A stretch of DNA of 64,000 nt from JAGOCV01 sp049445855 (GCF_049445855.1 NZ_JBMSDV010000006.1:124001-188000), one strand, 5' to 3'; counted from the first letter of the stretch, positions 16,425 to 29,538 are shown. The notes: generated by a model from the letters alone, not told the origin. Program-made: numbers and translations.

Positions 16425-17797
16425 GCGGTCACCATGTCGAAACGTGCGGGCACCGCTTCGCGCGGCACGAGGCACGAGATGGTGTTGAGACGCTGCGTGA
16501 CGCTGCTGCGCACGCCACCACCGCCCGCCGGACCGCAGGTGTAGAGCGCCGTGACTTCGCGGCCGACGCGCTCGGCCTGCGCGCGGTCTTCGTGTGCAGC
16601 AGCGACGCGCACACGCACGTCACGTGCGCCGCCATCAGGCGTTGTGGCGAGCAGCCGGCCGGCGTCGTCGCCGAACACGCTGGTCACACCGATCAGGTCC
16701 ACGCGCACGTCGAGGCTGTAGAGGCGCTTGCGCAGCACATCAGCCGCCAGCCGCGCACGCGACTCGGCACGCGGGCCTGCGTAGGAGATTTCCGCTTCGC
16801 CAAGCCAGCCGCCTTCATGGCAGACGTTCACCTTGAGATGCGAAGGCCGCGCGCGCCCGCTGACACCCGAGAGCGACACCCGATCGCGGCCGACGGCGTT
16901 GACTTCGGCTTCAGAAATATCTGCAGCAACGTCGGGCGTCAGATAGGCCGCAGGGTCGTGCACTTCATAGAGCAACTGTTCCTTCACCGTGGCCTCGGTC
17001 ACGAGACCACCGGTCCCTTGTGACTTGCCGACGGTGCACGCACCATCCGCATGAAGCTCGACGACGGGAAAGCCGACCGATTCGAGTGCCTCGACATCCT
17101 TGAAACCCGGGTCGGCAAAGTAGCCGCCGCAGACCTGCGCACCGCATTCCAGCAGATGACCGGCCATCGTGGCGCGGCCGATCTGCTCCCACGCATCCGC
17201 GCGCCAGCCGAAGTGCCAGAGCGCTGGGCCGACGGTCAACGACGGATCGGCCACGCGCCCGCAGACCACGATGTCCGCCCCGGCGGCCAGCGCCGCCGCG
17301 ATGGGTTCGGCCCCCAGATAGGCATTGGCGCTCACGATGCGCAAGCGGTCGAATTGCGGACCGAGTTGCTGGCGCAGCAGGTCCGCATGCTCGGGGCTGG
17401 AAAGATCATCGCCTTCGACGACTGCAACGCGTGGCTCACGCATGCCCAGTTCGCGCGCCATTCGCAGGATGTGCCGCGCCGCAGCACGGGGATGCGCTGC
17501 GCCGAAGTTGCTCACGATGCGGATGCCGTTCGCGAGGCAGCGCGCCAGCACGGGCCGCAGCATGTCGTCGAGCAGGGGCTCGTAGCCGGAGTCGGGGTCA
17601 CGCCGCCGCCGCAGTTGCGCGAGGGCCAGCGTGCGTTCTGCCAGTGTCTCGAAGATCAGCACGGCCTGCGTGCCTGCATCGGTATCGGCCAGTCGTGCGA
17701 TGAGCGTGTCCACCACGGGCCCGGCCGCATCGGTACGGTCGCCCGAAAAGCCGGCTGCACAGCCGACGAGCAGTGGTGGTCTGTCGACCTGACGCAT
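16421..17797 (-). CDS. AtuA-family protein (DUF1446, acyclic terpene utilisation)
   Basis: Protein of 458 residues of the DUF1446/AtuA family, first described from the citronellol/geraniol gene cluster of Pseudomonas; the reaction has not been established to my knowledge. Visible blocks are GCAAGFSGDRTDAAGP at the N-terminus, SNFGAAHPRAAA, ANAYLGAEPIAAALAAGADIVVCGRVADPSL, and GHLLECGAQVCGGYFADPG. It is the first gene of a three-gene operon with its small partner and a Bug receptor, divergent from a LysR gene. A catabolic role for a branched or terpenoid acid is inferred only from family history. Confidence 0.85.
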   Translation of the reverse strand: MRQVDRPPLLVGCAAGFSGDRTDAAGPVVDTLIARLADTDAGTQAVLIFETLAERTLALAQLRRRRDPDSGYEPLLDDMLRPVLARCLANGIRIVSNFGAAHPRAAARHILRMARELGMREPRVAVVEGDDLSSPEHADLLRQQLGPQFDRLRIVSANAYLGAEPIAAALAAGADIVVCGRVADPSLTVGPALWHFGWRADAWEQIGRATMAGHLLECGAQVCGGYFADPGFKDVEALESVGFPVVELHADGACTVGKSQGTGGLVTEATVKEQLLYEVHDPAAYLTPDVAADISEAEVNAVGRDRVSLSGVSGRARPSHLKVNVCHEGGWLGEAEISYAGPRAESRARLAADVLRKRLYSLDVRVDLIGVTSVFGDDAGRLLATTPDGGARDVRVRVAAAHEDRAQAERVGREVTALYTCGPAGGGGVRSSVTQRLNTISCLVPREAVPARFDMVTA

Positions 17798-17850
17798 ATG
17801 TCTCCGAATCGTTCTTTGGTTTATGGGCGGACTGTAGATTCACATGAGTG

Positions 17851-17895
17851 ATCCGTAAAATAGAAATTCCCGATCGATTGATCTGAATTTCGGAT
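17851..17895. promoter_or_regulatory. Inverted repeat between the AtuA operon and the lysR gene
   Basis: GAAATTC (17863-17869) and GAATTTC (17885-17891) are perfect inverted arms 15 bases apart. Outer arms ATCCG (17851-17855) and CGGAT (17891-17895) add a second inverted pair. The position just before the lysR ATG and upstream of the divergent operon fits a LysR-type recognition/activation region. Confidence 0.55.
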
Positions 17896-17899
17896 AACA

Positions 17900-18808
17900 A
17901 TGGCCACGCGTCCACCCGATTTGTCGTCGCGCCAGTTGCGCGCGTTCATCGCGCTCGCGGACCTGCGCAATTTCACGCGCGCTGCGCAGACCTGCCACCT
18001 GTCGCAGCCCGCTTTCAGCGCGCTGATCCGGGCGCTGGAGGAAACGCTGGGCAGCCGGCTGTTCGACCGCGACACGCGCAGCGTGCAATTGACGGTTGAA
18101 GGGCGCGTGTTCGACGTGCTAGCCCGGCGACTCCTGCAGGACATGGGCGATGCCGTGCAGGAACTGACGAGTCACACGCAACTGCGCAAGGGTCGCGTGC
18201 GCGTCGCTGCCCTGCCCTCGCTGGCCGCCGGCTGGCTGCCCGGTGTGTTCGCCGAGTTCATGCAGCAATGGCCGGGGATCACCATCGACCTGGCGGATGG
18301 CCTGTCGGATGCCTGCATTGCGCAAGTGCGCAGCGGCGCGGCGGACTTCGCGTTGTCGGCCTCGGGCCCCGGCGGCGAACTGCGGGCCCGCAAGCTGTGC
18401 GCGGACCGCTTCCACCTCGTCTGCCGAGCCGACCATCCACTCGCGCAGGAGGCACGGCTCACCATCCGCAAGCTTGCGCCGTGGCCGTTCATCCAGCTGG
18501 CGCGCAACAGCAGCGTGCGCCAGACGCTGGATGCGGCCCTCAGTCCGCTTCGACTGAACACCGCGTTCGAAGTTGAACATCTGGCCACCGTCACCGGGCT
18601 CGTCGAAGCAGGTCTGGGCATCAGCGCGGTGCCCGCGTTGACGCTGTTCCACTTCCGGCGCGAAACCATCCACACAAGGCCGTTGCCGCTGAAGGACCTG
18701 CGCAGGACTGTTTATCTGGTACAGCGCAGCGAAGGCAGCCTGTCAATGGCCGCGCAGGCGCTGCACGACCTGATCATCCAGCGGATCGGAACACTCAAGC
18801 TGGATTGA
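17900..18808 (+). CDS. LysR family transcriptional regulator
   Basis: Protein of 302 residues. The N-terminal winged helix-turn-helix reads LSSRQLRAFIALADLRNFTRAAQTCHLSQPAFSALIRALEETLGSRLFDRDTRSV, of which CHLSQPAFSALI is the recognition helix; a LysR substrate-binding domain follows. It is divergent from the AtuA operon and probably regulates it. Its 3' end overlaps the convergent sirtuin gene by 14 bases. Confidence 0.93.
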   Translation: MATRPPDLSSRQLRAFIALADLRNFTRAAQTCHLSQPAFSALIRALEETLGSRLFDRDTRSVQLTVEGRVFDVLARRLLQDMGDAVQELTSHTQLRKGRVRVAALPSLAAGWLPGVFAEFMQQWPGITIDLADGLSDACIAQVRSGAADFALSASGPGGELRARKLCADRFHLVCRADHPLAQEARLTIRKLAPWPFIQLARNSSVRQTLDAALSPLRLNTAFEVEHLATVTGLVEAGLGISAVPALTLFHFRRETIHTRPLPLKDLRRTVYLVQRSEGSLSMAAQALHDLIIQRIGTLKLD

Positions 18809-19637
18809 GCACCCCCACATCGAGCTCGCGGACCAGGGCATCCATCGTCGCGCCGATGGGCTGCTCCACCTTCAATGTGTAGAGTGCATCGGCGCGTGTA
18901 CGCCCCATGTTCAGCGCCGCGATGGGCTTGCCTGCATCCGCCGCGGCTTGCGCGAAGCGAAAGCCGGAATACACCATGAGCGAAGAGCCGACCACGAGCA
19001 TCGCGTCGGCCCGCGACAGCGCATCGAACGCCGCATTCACGCGCTCGCGCGGCACGCTCTCGCCGAAGAACACCACATCGGGCTTGAGTATGCCGCCGCA
19101 GTCAGGGCACGCGGGTACATCGAAACTGGCGAAGTCACGGCCTTCGAGATCGGCATCGCCATCGGGTGCCACGGTCGCGTCAAGCGCGGCCCATGCCGGA
19201 TTGCGCTGTAGCAGCAAGGATTGCAAGGCGGACCGCGCAGTTCGCGCCTCGCACGCCATGCAACGCACGGTGTCGATGCGACCGTGCAGGTCGACCACCG
19301 AGCGACTGCCGGCAGCGTGGTGAAGACCGTCGACGTTCTGCGTGACCAGCAGTTCGACGTGCCCCGCCGATTCGAGTGATGCGAGCGCATGATGTGCACG
19401 GCCTGCCTGTGCGCCGCCCATGATGCGCCAGCCGATCATGCTGCGCGCCCAGTAGCGCTTGCGCGTGTACTCGTCGCCCATGAAAGCCTGGTAGGTCACC
19501 GGCTGAGCGCGTTTCCACTCGCCCGCCGCGTCGCGATAGTCCGGAATGCCGGATTCGGTGCTGCACCCCGCGCCGGTCAGCACGAACAGGCGGGGGTGAC
19601 GGCGGACGAATTCAGCAAGGGACGAGGCGTCGTTCAT
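18795..19637 (-). CDS. NAD-dependent protein deacylase, SIRT4-like class II sirtuin
   Basis: Sirtuin of 280 residues. NAD-binding motifs are GAGCSTESGIPDYR, TQNVDGLH, the catalytic DLHG histidine, and GSSLMVYS. Zinc ligands are CMAC and CPDC, separated by 47 residues, more than in CobB-type class III sirtuins. Within that insert, LQ...NP.W, LAPDGD-like VAPDGDADL, and SFDVPAC.. resemble mitochondrial SIRT4, as does LKPDVVFFGESV. Class II is therefore favoured over CobB. SIRT4-type enzymes act on acyl- and lipoyl-lysines or ADP-ribosylate proteins; the bacterial substrate is unknown. Confidence 0.88.
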   Translation of the reverse strand: MNDASSLAEFVRRHPRLFVLTGAGCSTESGIPDYRDAAGEWKRAQPVTYQAFMGDEYTRKRYWARSMIGWRIMGGAQAGRAHHALASLESAGHVELLVTQNVDGLHHAAGSRSVVDLHGRIDTVRCMACEARTARSALQSLLLQRNPAWAALDATVAPDGDADLEGRDFASFDVPACPDCGGILKPDVVFFGESVPRERVNAAFDALSRADAMLVVGSSLMVYSGFRFAQAAADAGKPIAALNMGRTRADALYTLKVEQPIGATMDALVRELDVGVLNPA

Positions 19638-19660
19638 GGCGGATCAGCATAGTCTGAAAA

Positions 19661-19690
19661 TAAAAAAGCCGGTGGCGAACCACCGGCTTT
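19661..19690 (-). terminator. Rho-independent terminator of clpA
   Basis: AAAGCCGGTGG (19665-19675) pairs with CCACCGGCTTT (19680-19690) around a four-base loop. On the minus strand the stem is followed by a T run, so it terminates clpS-clpA transcription. It may also act on the sirtuin side. Confidence 0.85.
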
Positions 19691-19712
19691 GTCGAGCAGA
19701 ACCCGGGGCCGA

Positions 19713-22028
<2,316 letters not shown>

Positions 22029-22079
22029 GAGATTTCCTTTGCCTTGCTGTAAAAACGTTACGTGAGGTTGGACCGTGTT

Positions 22080-22439
22080 TTATTCAACCGGTTCACTCAC
22101 ACACTGCAGGGGATGCCCGGCCCTCTGCGCCGCCTCCATCACCTGGTCGACCTTGGTGGCCGCAACGTCCCTCGAATAGACGCCGCAGACGCCTTTGCCG
22201 TCCAGATGGATCTTGAGCATGATCTGTGTGGCCGCTTCCCGGTCCTTGCTGAAATATTCCTGAATCACGACGACCACGAACTCCATCGGGGTGTAATCGT
22301 CGTTGAGCATCACCACCTGGTACATCTGGGGTGGCTGAACCTTCTGCGTCCGTCTCTCCAGGACGACGGAGTCGCCGTCGCTGCCGCCGGGCTGCTGCGT
22401 GGCAGGCCGGGTCGGCGCGGAGGGGGGTTTTGTTGCCAT
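22080..22439 (-). CDS. clpS: ATP-dependent Clp protease adaptor ClpS
   Basis: Adaptor of 119 residues that delivers N-degron substrates to ClpA. The core motif YQVVMLNDDYTPMEFVVVV is conserved and contains the Asn-Asp-Asp residues that bind the N-terminal residue of substrates. HLDGKGVCGVYSRDVAATK matches the family. ATG 22439 is taken as the start because the protein then begins MATK, as is common in this group; an in-frame ATG at 22448 is the alternative. It is followed directly by its partner clpA. Confidence 0.96.
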   Translation of the reverse strand: MATKPPSAPTRPATQQPGGSDGDSVVLERRTQKVQPPQMYQVVMLNDDYTPMEFVVVVIQEYFSKDREAATQIMLKIHLDGKGVCGVYSRDVAATKVDQVMEAAQRAGHPLQCVSEPVE

Positions 22440-22448
22440 GGAATTCAT

Positions 22449-22631
22449 TCTATCGAGCCGCCTTTCGCACCGCAGCATGATGGTGAATTGGTGGCGTCTG
22501 CGCGACATTCAAGGTGTGACATTTTCCGTCCCGCCATTGGCGCAAACCCCGAGATGACAGTTTGTTGACAAAGGCACAGCCGCTCAGCAAACTGGCTGCG
22601 CCGTGGAAACAAAAAGAGTTCGGAGGTCCAC
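22449..22631. other. Divergent intergenic region of clpS and the cold-shock gene
   Basis: This 183-base gap holds the clpS promoter and a probable leader for the cold-shock gene. A TTGACA hexamer lies at 22565-22570 on the plus strand, but no convincing -10 follows at 17 bases. GGAGG sits just before the cold-shock ATG. Confidence 0.3.
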
Positions 22632-22904
22632 ATGGCAAATGGAACGGTGAAGTGGTTCAACGATGCCAAAGGATTCGGGTTCATCGAGCCCGACGGGGGT
22701 GGGCCCGATATCTTTGCGCATTTTTCGGCCATAGCAATGGATGGCTTCAAGACGCTGAAGCAGGGAGCACGTGTGACGTTCGACGTCGTCGATGGGCCCA
22801 AGGGTCAGCTCGCGCAGAATATCCACGCTGACAACATGCCTTCGGGTGGCGTTGCGCAGCCGCCTCAGGCCACACCGCCACCCGAGCCGCTTCCGGCCGG
22901 CTGA
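22632..22904 (+). CDS. Cold-shock domain protein (CspA family) with Pro-rich tail
   Basis: Single-stranded nucleic-acid-binding protein of 90 residues. The cold-shock domain has TVKWFNDAKGFGFIEP (RNP1) and DIFAHFSAI (RNP2). Unlike the usual 67-70 residue CspA, it carries a tail of about 20 residues rich in Pro and Ala (QPPQATPPPEPLPAG). GGAGG precedes the ATG. Whether it is cold-inducible cannot be judged from sequence. Confidence 0.93.
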   Translation: MANGTVKWFNDAKGFGFIEPDGGGPDIFAHFSAIAMDGFKTLKQGARVTFDVVDGPKGQLAQNIHADNMPSGGVAQPPQATPPPEPLPAG

Positions 22905-22918
22905 CGCCGCCGCCCTTT

Positions 22919-24079
22919 TCAGCTTCTCGACAACCCCGACAGCGGTCGCCCTTGCGGCAGGCCGGGGAACAGGCTTGCCGAAACACGCCGGGCATCGAGC
23001 CGGAAGCTTTCGGCCAGACTGCCGGCGATCAGCGAGTCCAGCCCCAGCGTGGGCCGCAGGTCGCGTCCTTCATGGAGCGAGGCGAGTCCCGGCCAGTCGG
23101 CCAGCACACGCCCGCCCTTCACGTTGCCGCCGATCAGCATGGCCGCCGATGCCGTGCCATGGTCCGTGCCGCCGGTGCCATTGGCCGCCGCCGTGCGCCC
23201 GAATTCGGTGGCAACGAGCACGGTCGTGCTGTTCCATGCCGGGCCCATGCCGTCGCGCAGGGATGCAATGAGCGCGTCCAGCCCCTTGAGCTGCGTGGCA
23301 AGCCTGGCGTTCTGCGCGGTGTGCGTGTCCCAGCCGCCGGTCTCCACCATGGCGATGCGGGGACCGTCGGCGCGCGCCAGGAAGCTGGCAGCCATCTTGC
23401 CCAGGGCGGCAGGGTCCTGCCGCGCCTTGCCCGCCGGATCGCCCGCCATGTTGCGTGCGTCCATCGCAGCCGTCCACAGGCCGTGCAATTGGGTGTCGCC
23501 CGCATACAGCTGCTCCACGCGCAGCAGCAGGTCGTCGGGTGCCTGCGGCAGCGAAGACGGCGCGTAGGAAGACACCTCCACATTGCCACGCAAGGCCATG
23601 GGAACCGTCGGCGCAAAGGCAATGGCCTCGCGCCGCTGGCGAGGCAGCAGGGGCAGCAGCCGGTTCATCCAGCCGTCCTTGAGCTGGTACGGCGCAGTGC
23701 CACCGGTTTCGAGCACGTTCTGGCCATCGAAATGGGAGCGGTCGCGGTAGGGCGAGGCGACGGCGTGAACGAACAGCGCCTGCCCCGAGGTATAGAGCTT
23801 ACCGACCTCCACCAGCGACGGATGCAATGCGAAGCTGCCGTCCAGCTTCTGCGCCGTCGCCGGGTCGATGGCGAGCGCACCGCGAAGGCGTGCATACGCG
23901 GGGTCGGCATAGGGCACCACCGTGTTCAGGCCATCCGCTGCGCCGCGCTGGATGATGAAAACGAAGCGTTGCTCGGTCTGCGCCTGCGCGAAGACGACGT
24001 GCGGCGCCGCCAGCCAGGCACTGCCGGCGAGCGTGGTGCCGAGGAAATGACGGCGGTTGAAAGCAGTGGTGGCTTGCAT
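22919..24079 (-). CDS. DUF1501 family exported protein
   Basis: Protein of 386 residues of the DUF1501 family, distantly related to sulfatase/alkaline-phosphatase folds. It begins FNRRHFLGTTLAGSAWLAAP, a twin-arginine signal, and ends its signal near VFAQA. Family blocks include VFIIQRGAADGLNTVVPY, GWDTHTAQNA, TTVLVATEFGRTAAANGTGGTDHG, and SHFDGQNVLE. GAGGAGA precedes the ATG at 24079. It is the last gene of the ECF operon and is nearly always paired with DUF1800, as here. Molecular function is unknown. Confidence 0.87.
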   Translation of the reverse strand: MQATTAFNRRHFLGTTLAGSAWLAAPHVVFAQAQTEQRFVFIIQRGAADGLNTVVPYADPAYARLRGALAIDPATAQKLDGSFALHPSLVEVGKLYTSGQALFVHAVASPYRDRSHFDGQNVLETGGTAPYQLKDGWMNRLLPLLPRQRREAIAFAPTVPMALRGNVEVSSYAPSSLPQAPDDLLLRVEQLYAGDTQLHGLWTAAMDARNMAGDPAGKARQDPAALGKMAASFLARADGPRIAMVETGGWDTHTAQNARLATQLKGLDALIASLRDGMGPAWNSTTVLVATEFGRTAAANGTGGTDHGTASAAMLIGGNVKGGRVLADWPGLASLHEGRDLRPTLGLDSLIAGSLAESFRLDARRVSASLFPGLPQGRPLSGLSRS

Positions 24080-24081
24080 GG

Positions 24082-25533
24082 TTATCTCCTCAGGAAATCG
24101 GGGGACACGAGCAGCAGCGCGAGGCCGGTGGCGCCGCTTTCGGAGCGGGCGATGGCCTGGCGCGTGACATCGCTGAGCGTGCCGGGCAGGACTTTCGGTG
24201 CGATGGCGCGCGGGTCGATGCTGTCGCCCGCGCGCGCCGCCAGGCGTTGTGCCAACTCCACGCGGCGCACCAGTGCGTCCGGCGCGGCCCAGCTGGCTGC
24301 GATGTCGTCGTAGCCAGCAGGAGAACCCGGCCGCCACACTGGCTGGCCGAGTTGCGTGAGGATCTGCGCCACCTGGATGCCCTGCATCGACTGCCGGCCC
24401 ATGGCACGCAGCGAGGACAGCGTCCATTCCCACGGCGTCTTGAACTTGACGGCGGCATCGTCCCACGCTTCGGGTGATTCGATGAGCGCGCGGTACAGCG
24501 ACGGCAGATCGCCACGCGTGCGCAGGAAAACATCCGCAAGACGGTCGACCAGCGCGGGCGGCGGTGCATCCGCGACGAAATGCCGTGCGAGCTTGGTGGC
24601 GATGTGCTTCGCCGTGGCAGGCGATGCAGCGAGGTCGCGCAGGATCGCGACGCCCTGGGCTTCACCCGCACCGTCGTAGCGACGGCCCATCACCGTGCGG
24701 GAGCCCGGCTCATGGAACGCGGGATAGAACGCGAACGAACCCGGGGCGGCGGGCGGTGGTGGCGGCATCGTCTCGCGACGGGCCGGCGGGCGACGCGTTC
24801 CCGGCGCCATCGCCTGCGCACGCTGCGGCAGGTTCAGGCCGCCGACGCTCCAGCCGGTGAGCGCACGTGCGAACTCGGTGACGTCCGCCTGCGTGTAGCC
24901 ACTGCGCACGCCCAGCGTGTGCAGTTCCATGATCTCGCGTGCGAGGTTTTCGTTGAGGCCGCGCTGGCGGTCCGGGTTGGCATTGGCGCGAACACCAGCC
25001 GGGCTGCCGGGCCCGATGGAACGCGCCTGGTCCAGATAGATCAGCATGGCCGGATGGCGCTCCACGGCCATCAACATGTCTTCGAAGCGCCCCAGCACGT
25101 TCGGCCGGATGGCTTCGAGTTCGAGCGGGCCGGCCAGGTTGGTCACCAGCGCCTTCTCCACGGACACGGCGAAGTGGTTGGACCAGAAATGCACGAGGCG
25201 CTCGACGAACGGTGTGGGCGTGACGAGCGCACTCTGCACGCGCGCCTGCACGGCTTTCTGGTAATCGTCGCGTGCGTCGCGGCGCATGGCCTGCTGTGCG
25301 TCACGGCGGGCCTGCTCGTCCTGGTCGCGCATGTTCTGCCGCGCTTCCAGGTTGCCGGCAAACACCGACGCGGTGACGGGCATGTCAGTCCAGGCGGTGG
25401 GGCGCGGCTCGTAGCGCTCCATCTGGCCGAGCAGGTGGCGCGCCGCGTCAGCGGGCGGTGCATCGTCCGGCCGCGCGCCGAGACCGAAGCGGTTGAGCGC
25501 TATGGCAGGACGGGCTTGGGGGTTCATGGCCAT
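24082..25533 (-). CDS. DUF1800 family protein
   Basis: Protein of 483 residues. IALNRFGLGARPDD at the N-terminus, FWSNHFAVSVEKA, LARELMELHTLGV-like NLAREIMELHTLGV, and YTQADVTEFARALTGW are the family hallmarks. An insert with PPARRETMPPPPPAAPG interrupts the middle. AAGGAGGACA before the ATG is a strong ribosome site. It ends two bases before the DUF1501 start, so the two are co-translated. The pair is widespread in environmental bacteria and its biochemical role is unknown. Confidence 0.87.
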   Translation of the reverse strand: MAMNPQARPAIALNRFGLGARPDDAPPADAARHLLGQMERYEPRPTAWTDMPVTASVFAGNLEARQNMRDQDEQARRDAQQAMRRDARDDYQKAVQARVQSALVTPTPFVERLVHFWSNHFAVSVEKALVTNLAGPLELEAIRPNVLGRFEDMLMAVERHPAMLIYLDQARSIGPGSPAGVRANANPDRQRGLNENLAREIMELHTLGVRSGYTQADVTEFARALTGWSVGGLNLPQRAQAMAPGTRRPPARRETMPPPPPAAPGSFAFYPAFHEPGSRTVMGRRYDGAGEAQGVAILRDLAASPATAKHIATKLARHFVADAPPPALVDRLADVFLRTRGDLPSLYRALIESPEAWDDAAVKFKTPWEWTLSSLRAMGRQSMQGIQVAQILTQLGQPVWRPGSPAGYDDIAASWAAPDALVRRVELAQRLAARAGDSIDPRAIAPKVLPGTLSDVTRQAIARSESGATGLALLLVSPDFLRR

Positions 25534-25566
25534 GGAATGTCCTCCTTCAGGTTCAGGGCAGCCGGT

Positions 25567-26094
25567 TCAGGGACGGGATGCAGGTGTTGCGGGCGTGGCA
25601 GCGCCTGGACCTTCCCCGGGTTGCTGGGCCGGATTGCCGGGTTGCGCCAGTTGCCTCAGCGGACCACGCTGGACCAGCCCCTGCACGAACTTGTTGCGCT
25701 CATCCTCAGGCAGCGTGGATGCGAATTCGACCACCTCGCGCTCCACCCGGGCACGGATGACCGCATCGGCCTGCCGGGCCCGGCCGAGCGCCGCTTCCAC
25801 CGCAGGCCTGTCGAACTGCGGGGCGGCGAGGAGGCGGACGAGTTCGCGCCGGCTCTCGCGCGCTTCGCGCACCGTGGGCTGGATGTCGCGACGCGCGTTC
25901 CGCAGCGTGTCGCGGAAGGTGTCGCGCCGCTCGGCCGGCAGGGCTTCGGCTGCAAGCCTGAGACTGCGCTGCACGGCAGCCGTCTGTGGGCCTGCCGACC
26001 ACCAGCGGTACATGCCGCCGGCAATGCCGCCCACCAGGAACACATTGAGCACCAGCGAGACGGCCAGCAGCCATTTGATTCGTGTCGACATCAT
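25567..26094 (-). CDS. Periplasmic metal-resistance/sensor-like protein (CpxP/Spy-like fold)
   Basis: Protein of 175 residues with one N-terminal membrane segment (WLLAVSLVLNVFLVGGIAGG) and a helical, Arg/Glu-rich periplasmic domain of the Metal_resist/heavy-metal-sensor type: LPAERRDTFRDTL, RRELVRLLAAPQFDRPAVEAAL and LPEDERNKFVQGL. The tail is rich in Pro, Gly and Ala. Its start ATG overlaps the anti-sigma-like gene (ATGA). Related proteins in ECF operons are thought to sense envelope or metal stress. Confidence 0.75.
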   Translation of the reverse strand: MMSTRIKWLLAVSLVLNVFLVGGIAGGMYRWWSAGPQTAAVQRSLRLAAEALPAERRDTFRDTLRNARRDIQPTVREARESRRELVRLLAAPQFDRPAVEAALGRARQADAVIRARVEREVVEFASTLPEDERNKFVQGLVQRGPLRQLAQPGNPAQQPGEGPGAATPATPASRP

Positions 26095-26576
26095 TCATCT
26101 CCCCAATCCGAAGAGGTTTGCCCGGCGCTGAAAGCGGACGCGCCGTCCATCCAGCCGTCCAGTGCCTGTGGCGCCGCGGACGACAACGCAAACGACACCG
26201 CGAACGCACCGGCCACCGCGCCGGCCAGTCCGACACCGGCAGCGCCGAAGCCGGACCACCACAGCACGGCACGTCCCCAGGCGCCGGTGTCTTGTCCCGC
26301 GTTCTGCCTCGCGTCGCTGCGTCCCGCGCCAGGCGCAGGAGCACCCGCGACGATGCGTTCCCGCAGCGCCAGTGCCGGCATGTCGACCTCGTGCTGCGCA
26401 AGCAATGCGTCGAGTCCGGCGGCGTCGGCCAGCACCTGCGAAAGCGCGGCAGGACTTTGTGCGAGCAGCCAGCGTGCGCCCGCCTGCTCCGCCAGCGGCC
26501 AGCGATTGAGATCACCGCCATAGGCATCCGCCAGAGTGCGGAAGCGTTCATCGGTCATGTCCTGAAGGTGCGTCAT
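26091..26576 (-). CDS. Probable anti-sigma factor, single membrane segment
   Basis: Protein of 161 residues. The cytoplasmic part (about 1-105) begins MTHLQDMTDERFRTLADAYGGDLNRWPL, as in anti-sigma proteins of this type; the membrane segment is around GFGAAGVGLAGAVAGAFAVSFAL and a short periplasmic tail follows. No zinc-binding HxxxCxxC motif is visible, so it is not a classical ZAS protein. Overlaps by ATGA with both the sigma gene before it and the sensor-like gene after it support a sigma/anti-sigma pair. Confidence 0.7.
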   Translation of the reverse strand: MTHLQDMTDERFRTLADAYGGDLNRWPLAEQAGARWLLAQSPAALSQVLADAAGLDALLAQHEVDMPALALRERIVAGAPAPGAGRSDARQNAGQDTGAWGRAVLWWSGFGAAGVGLAGAVAGAFAVSFALSSAAPQALDGWMDGASAFSAGQTSSDWGDE

Positions 26577-27148
26577 GCATGCTCCTTGGTTGTTCCCTGT
26601 TGCGCGCCGGGCTGGAGCTGGGCGCGCAGATTCCGGCGGGCGCGCACCAGAAGGCTTTCCAGCGCCTCCACGCTGATGCCCATCAGCGCCGCCGTGTCGT
26701 TGTTGGACAGGTCCTGGTAGTACTGCAGCACCAGCGCCTCGCGCTGGCGCGATGGCAATGCCGCCAGCGCCGCGTCCATGCGGGCTTTTGCCTGCCGCGC
26801 TTCGAGACGGCCGTCCGGCAACGGCGCCGGATCTTCGGTTTCCGGCAGCTCGTCGGACGGGTGCTCGCGCCTGCCGCGCAACCTGTCGTAGCAAAGGTTC
26901 AGTGCCACGCGATGCAGCCACGTATCAAAGCGCGCCTGCCCGGCCTCCCACTTCGCTGCGTGTTGCCAGATCCGCACAAAGGCCTCTTGCGCGACGTCCT
27001 CCGCTTCGCCCCGGTCACCGAGCATGCGTTGCGCCAGCGCCAGCAGCCGAGGCAGCTTGCGCGCCACCATCTCGCGCACGGCCGCGCCCTCGCCTCGCGC
27101 CACGCGTGGCAACAGTTCGATGTCGGGGTCCAGGTCGGCCTGCGGCAT
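26573..27148 (-). CDS. ECF RNA polymerase sigma factor
   Basis: Sigma-70 family ECF protein of 191 residues. Region 2 includes LAQRMLGDRGEAEDVAQEAFVRIWQ, with RFDTWLHRVALNLCYDRLR; region 4 includes LPSRQREALVLQYYQDLSNNDTAALMGISVEALESLLVRARRNLR. It is the first gene of a five-gene operon with anti-sigma-like, sensor-like, DUF1800 and DUF1501 genes. Autoregulation is likely but I could not define its promoter in the 155 bases upstream. Confidence 0.93.
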   Translation of the reverse strand: MPQADLDPDIELLPRVARGEGAAVREMVARKLPRLLALAQRMLGDRGEAEDVAQEAFVRIWQHAAKWEAGQARFDTWLHRVALNLCYDRLRGRREHPSDELPETEDPAPLPDGRLEARQAKARMDAALAALPSRQREALVLQYYQDLSNNDTAALMGISVEALESLLVRARRNLRAQLQPGAQQGTTKEHA

Positions 27149-27226
27149 GCCTCTTCAACGCACCAGCCACGGAAATCCGTCGCTCCAGCATCCACGATAG
27201 TGGGAAAGTCGGCGCAAAGAAATGTA

Positions 27227-27259
27227 AAGGGCCTCGCCCGGATACCGGACGAGGCCCTT
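27227..27259 (-). terminator. Terminator of the monomeric isocitrate dehydrogenase gene
   Basis: AAGGGCCTCG (27227-27236) pairs with CGAGGCCCTT (27250-27259), with an inner CCGG/CCGG extension. On the minus strand a T-rich stretch follows the stem. It separates the icd gene from the ECF operon. Confidence 0.8.
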
Positions 27260-27303
27260 CTACTTGAACCGGCAAGCCGCTATCGCGGTGACCGGGTCAG
27301 GAT

Positions 27304-29538
<2,235 letters not shown>

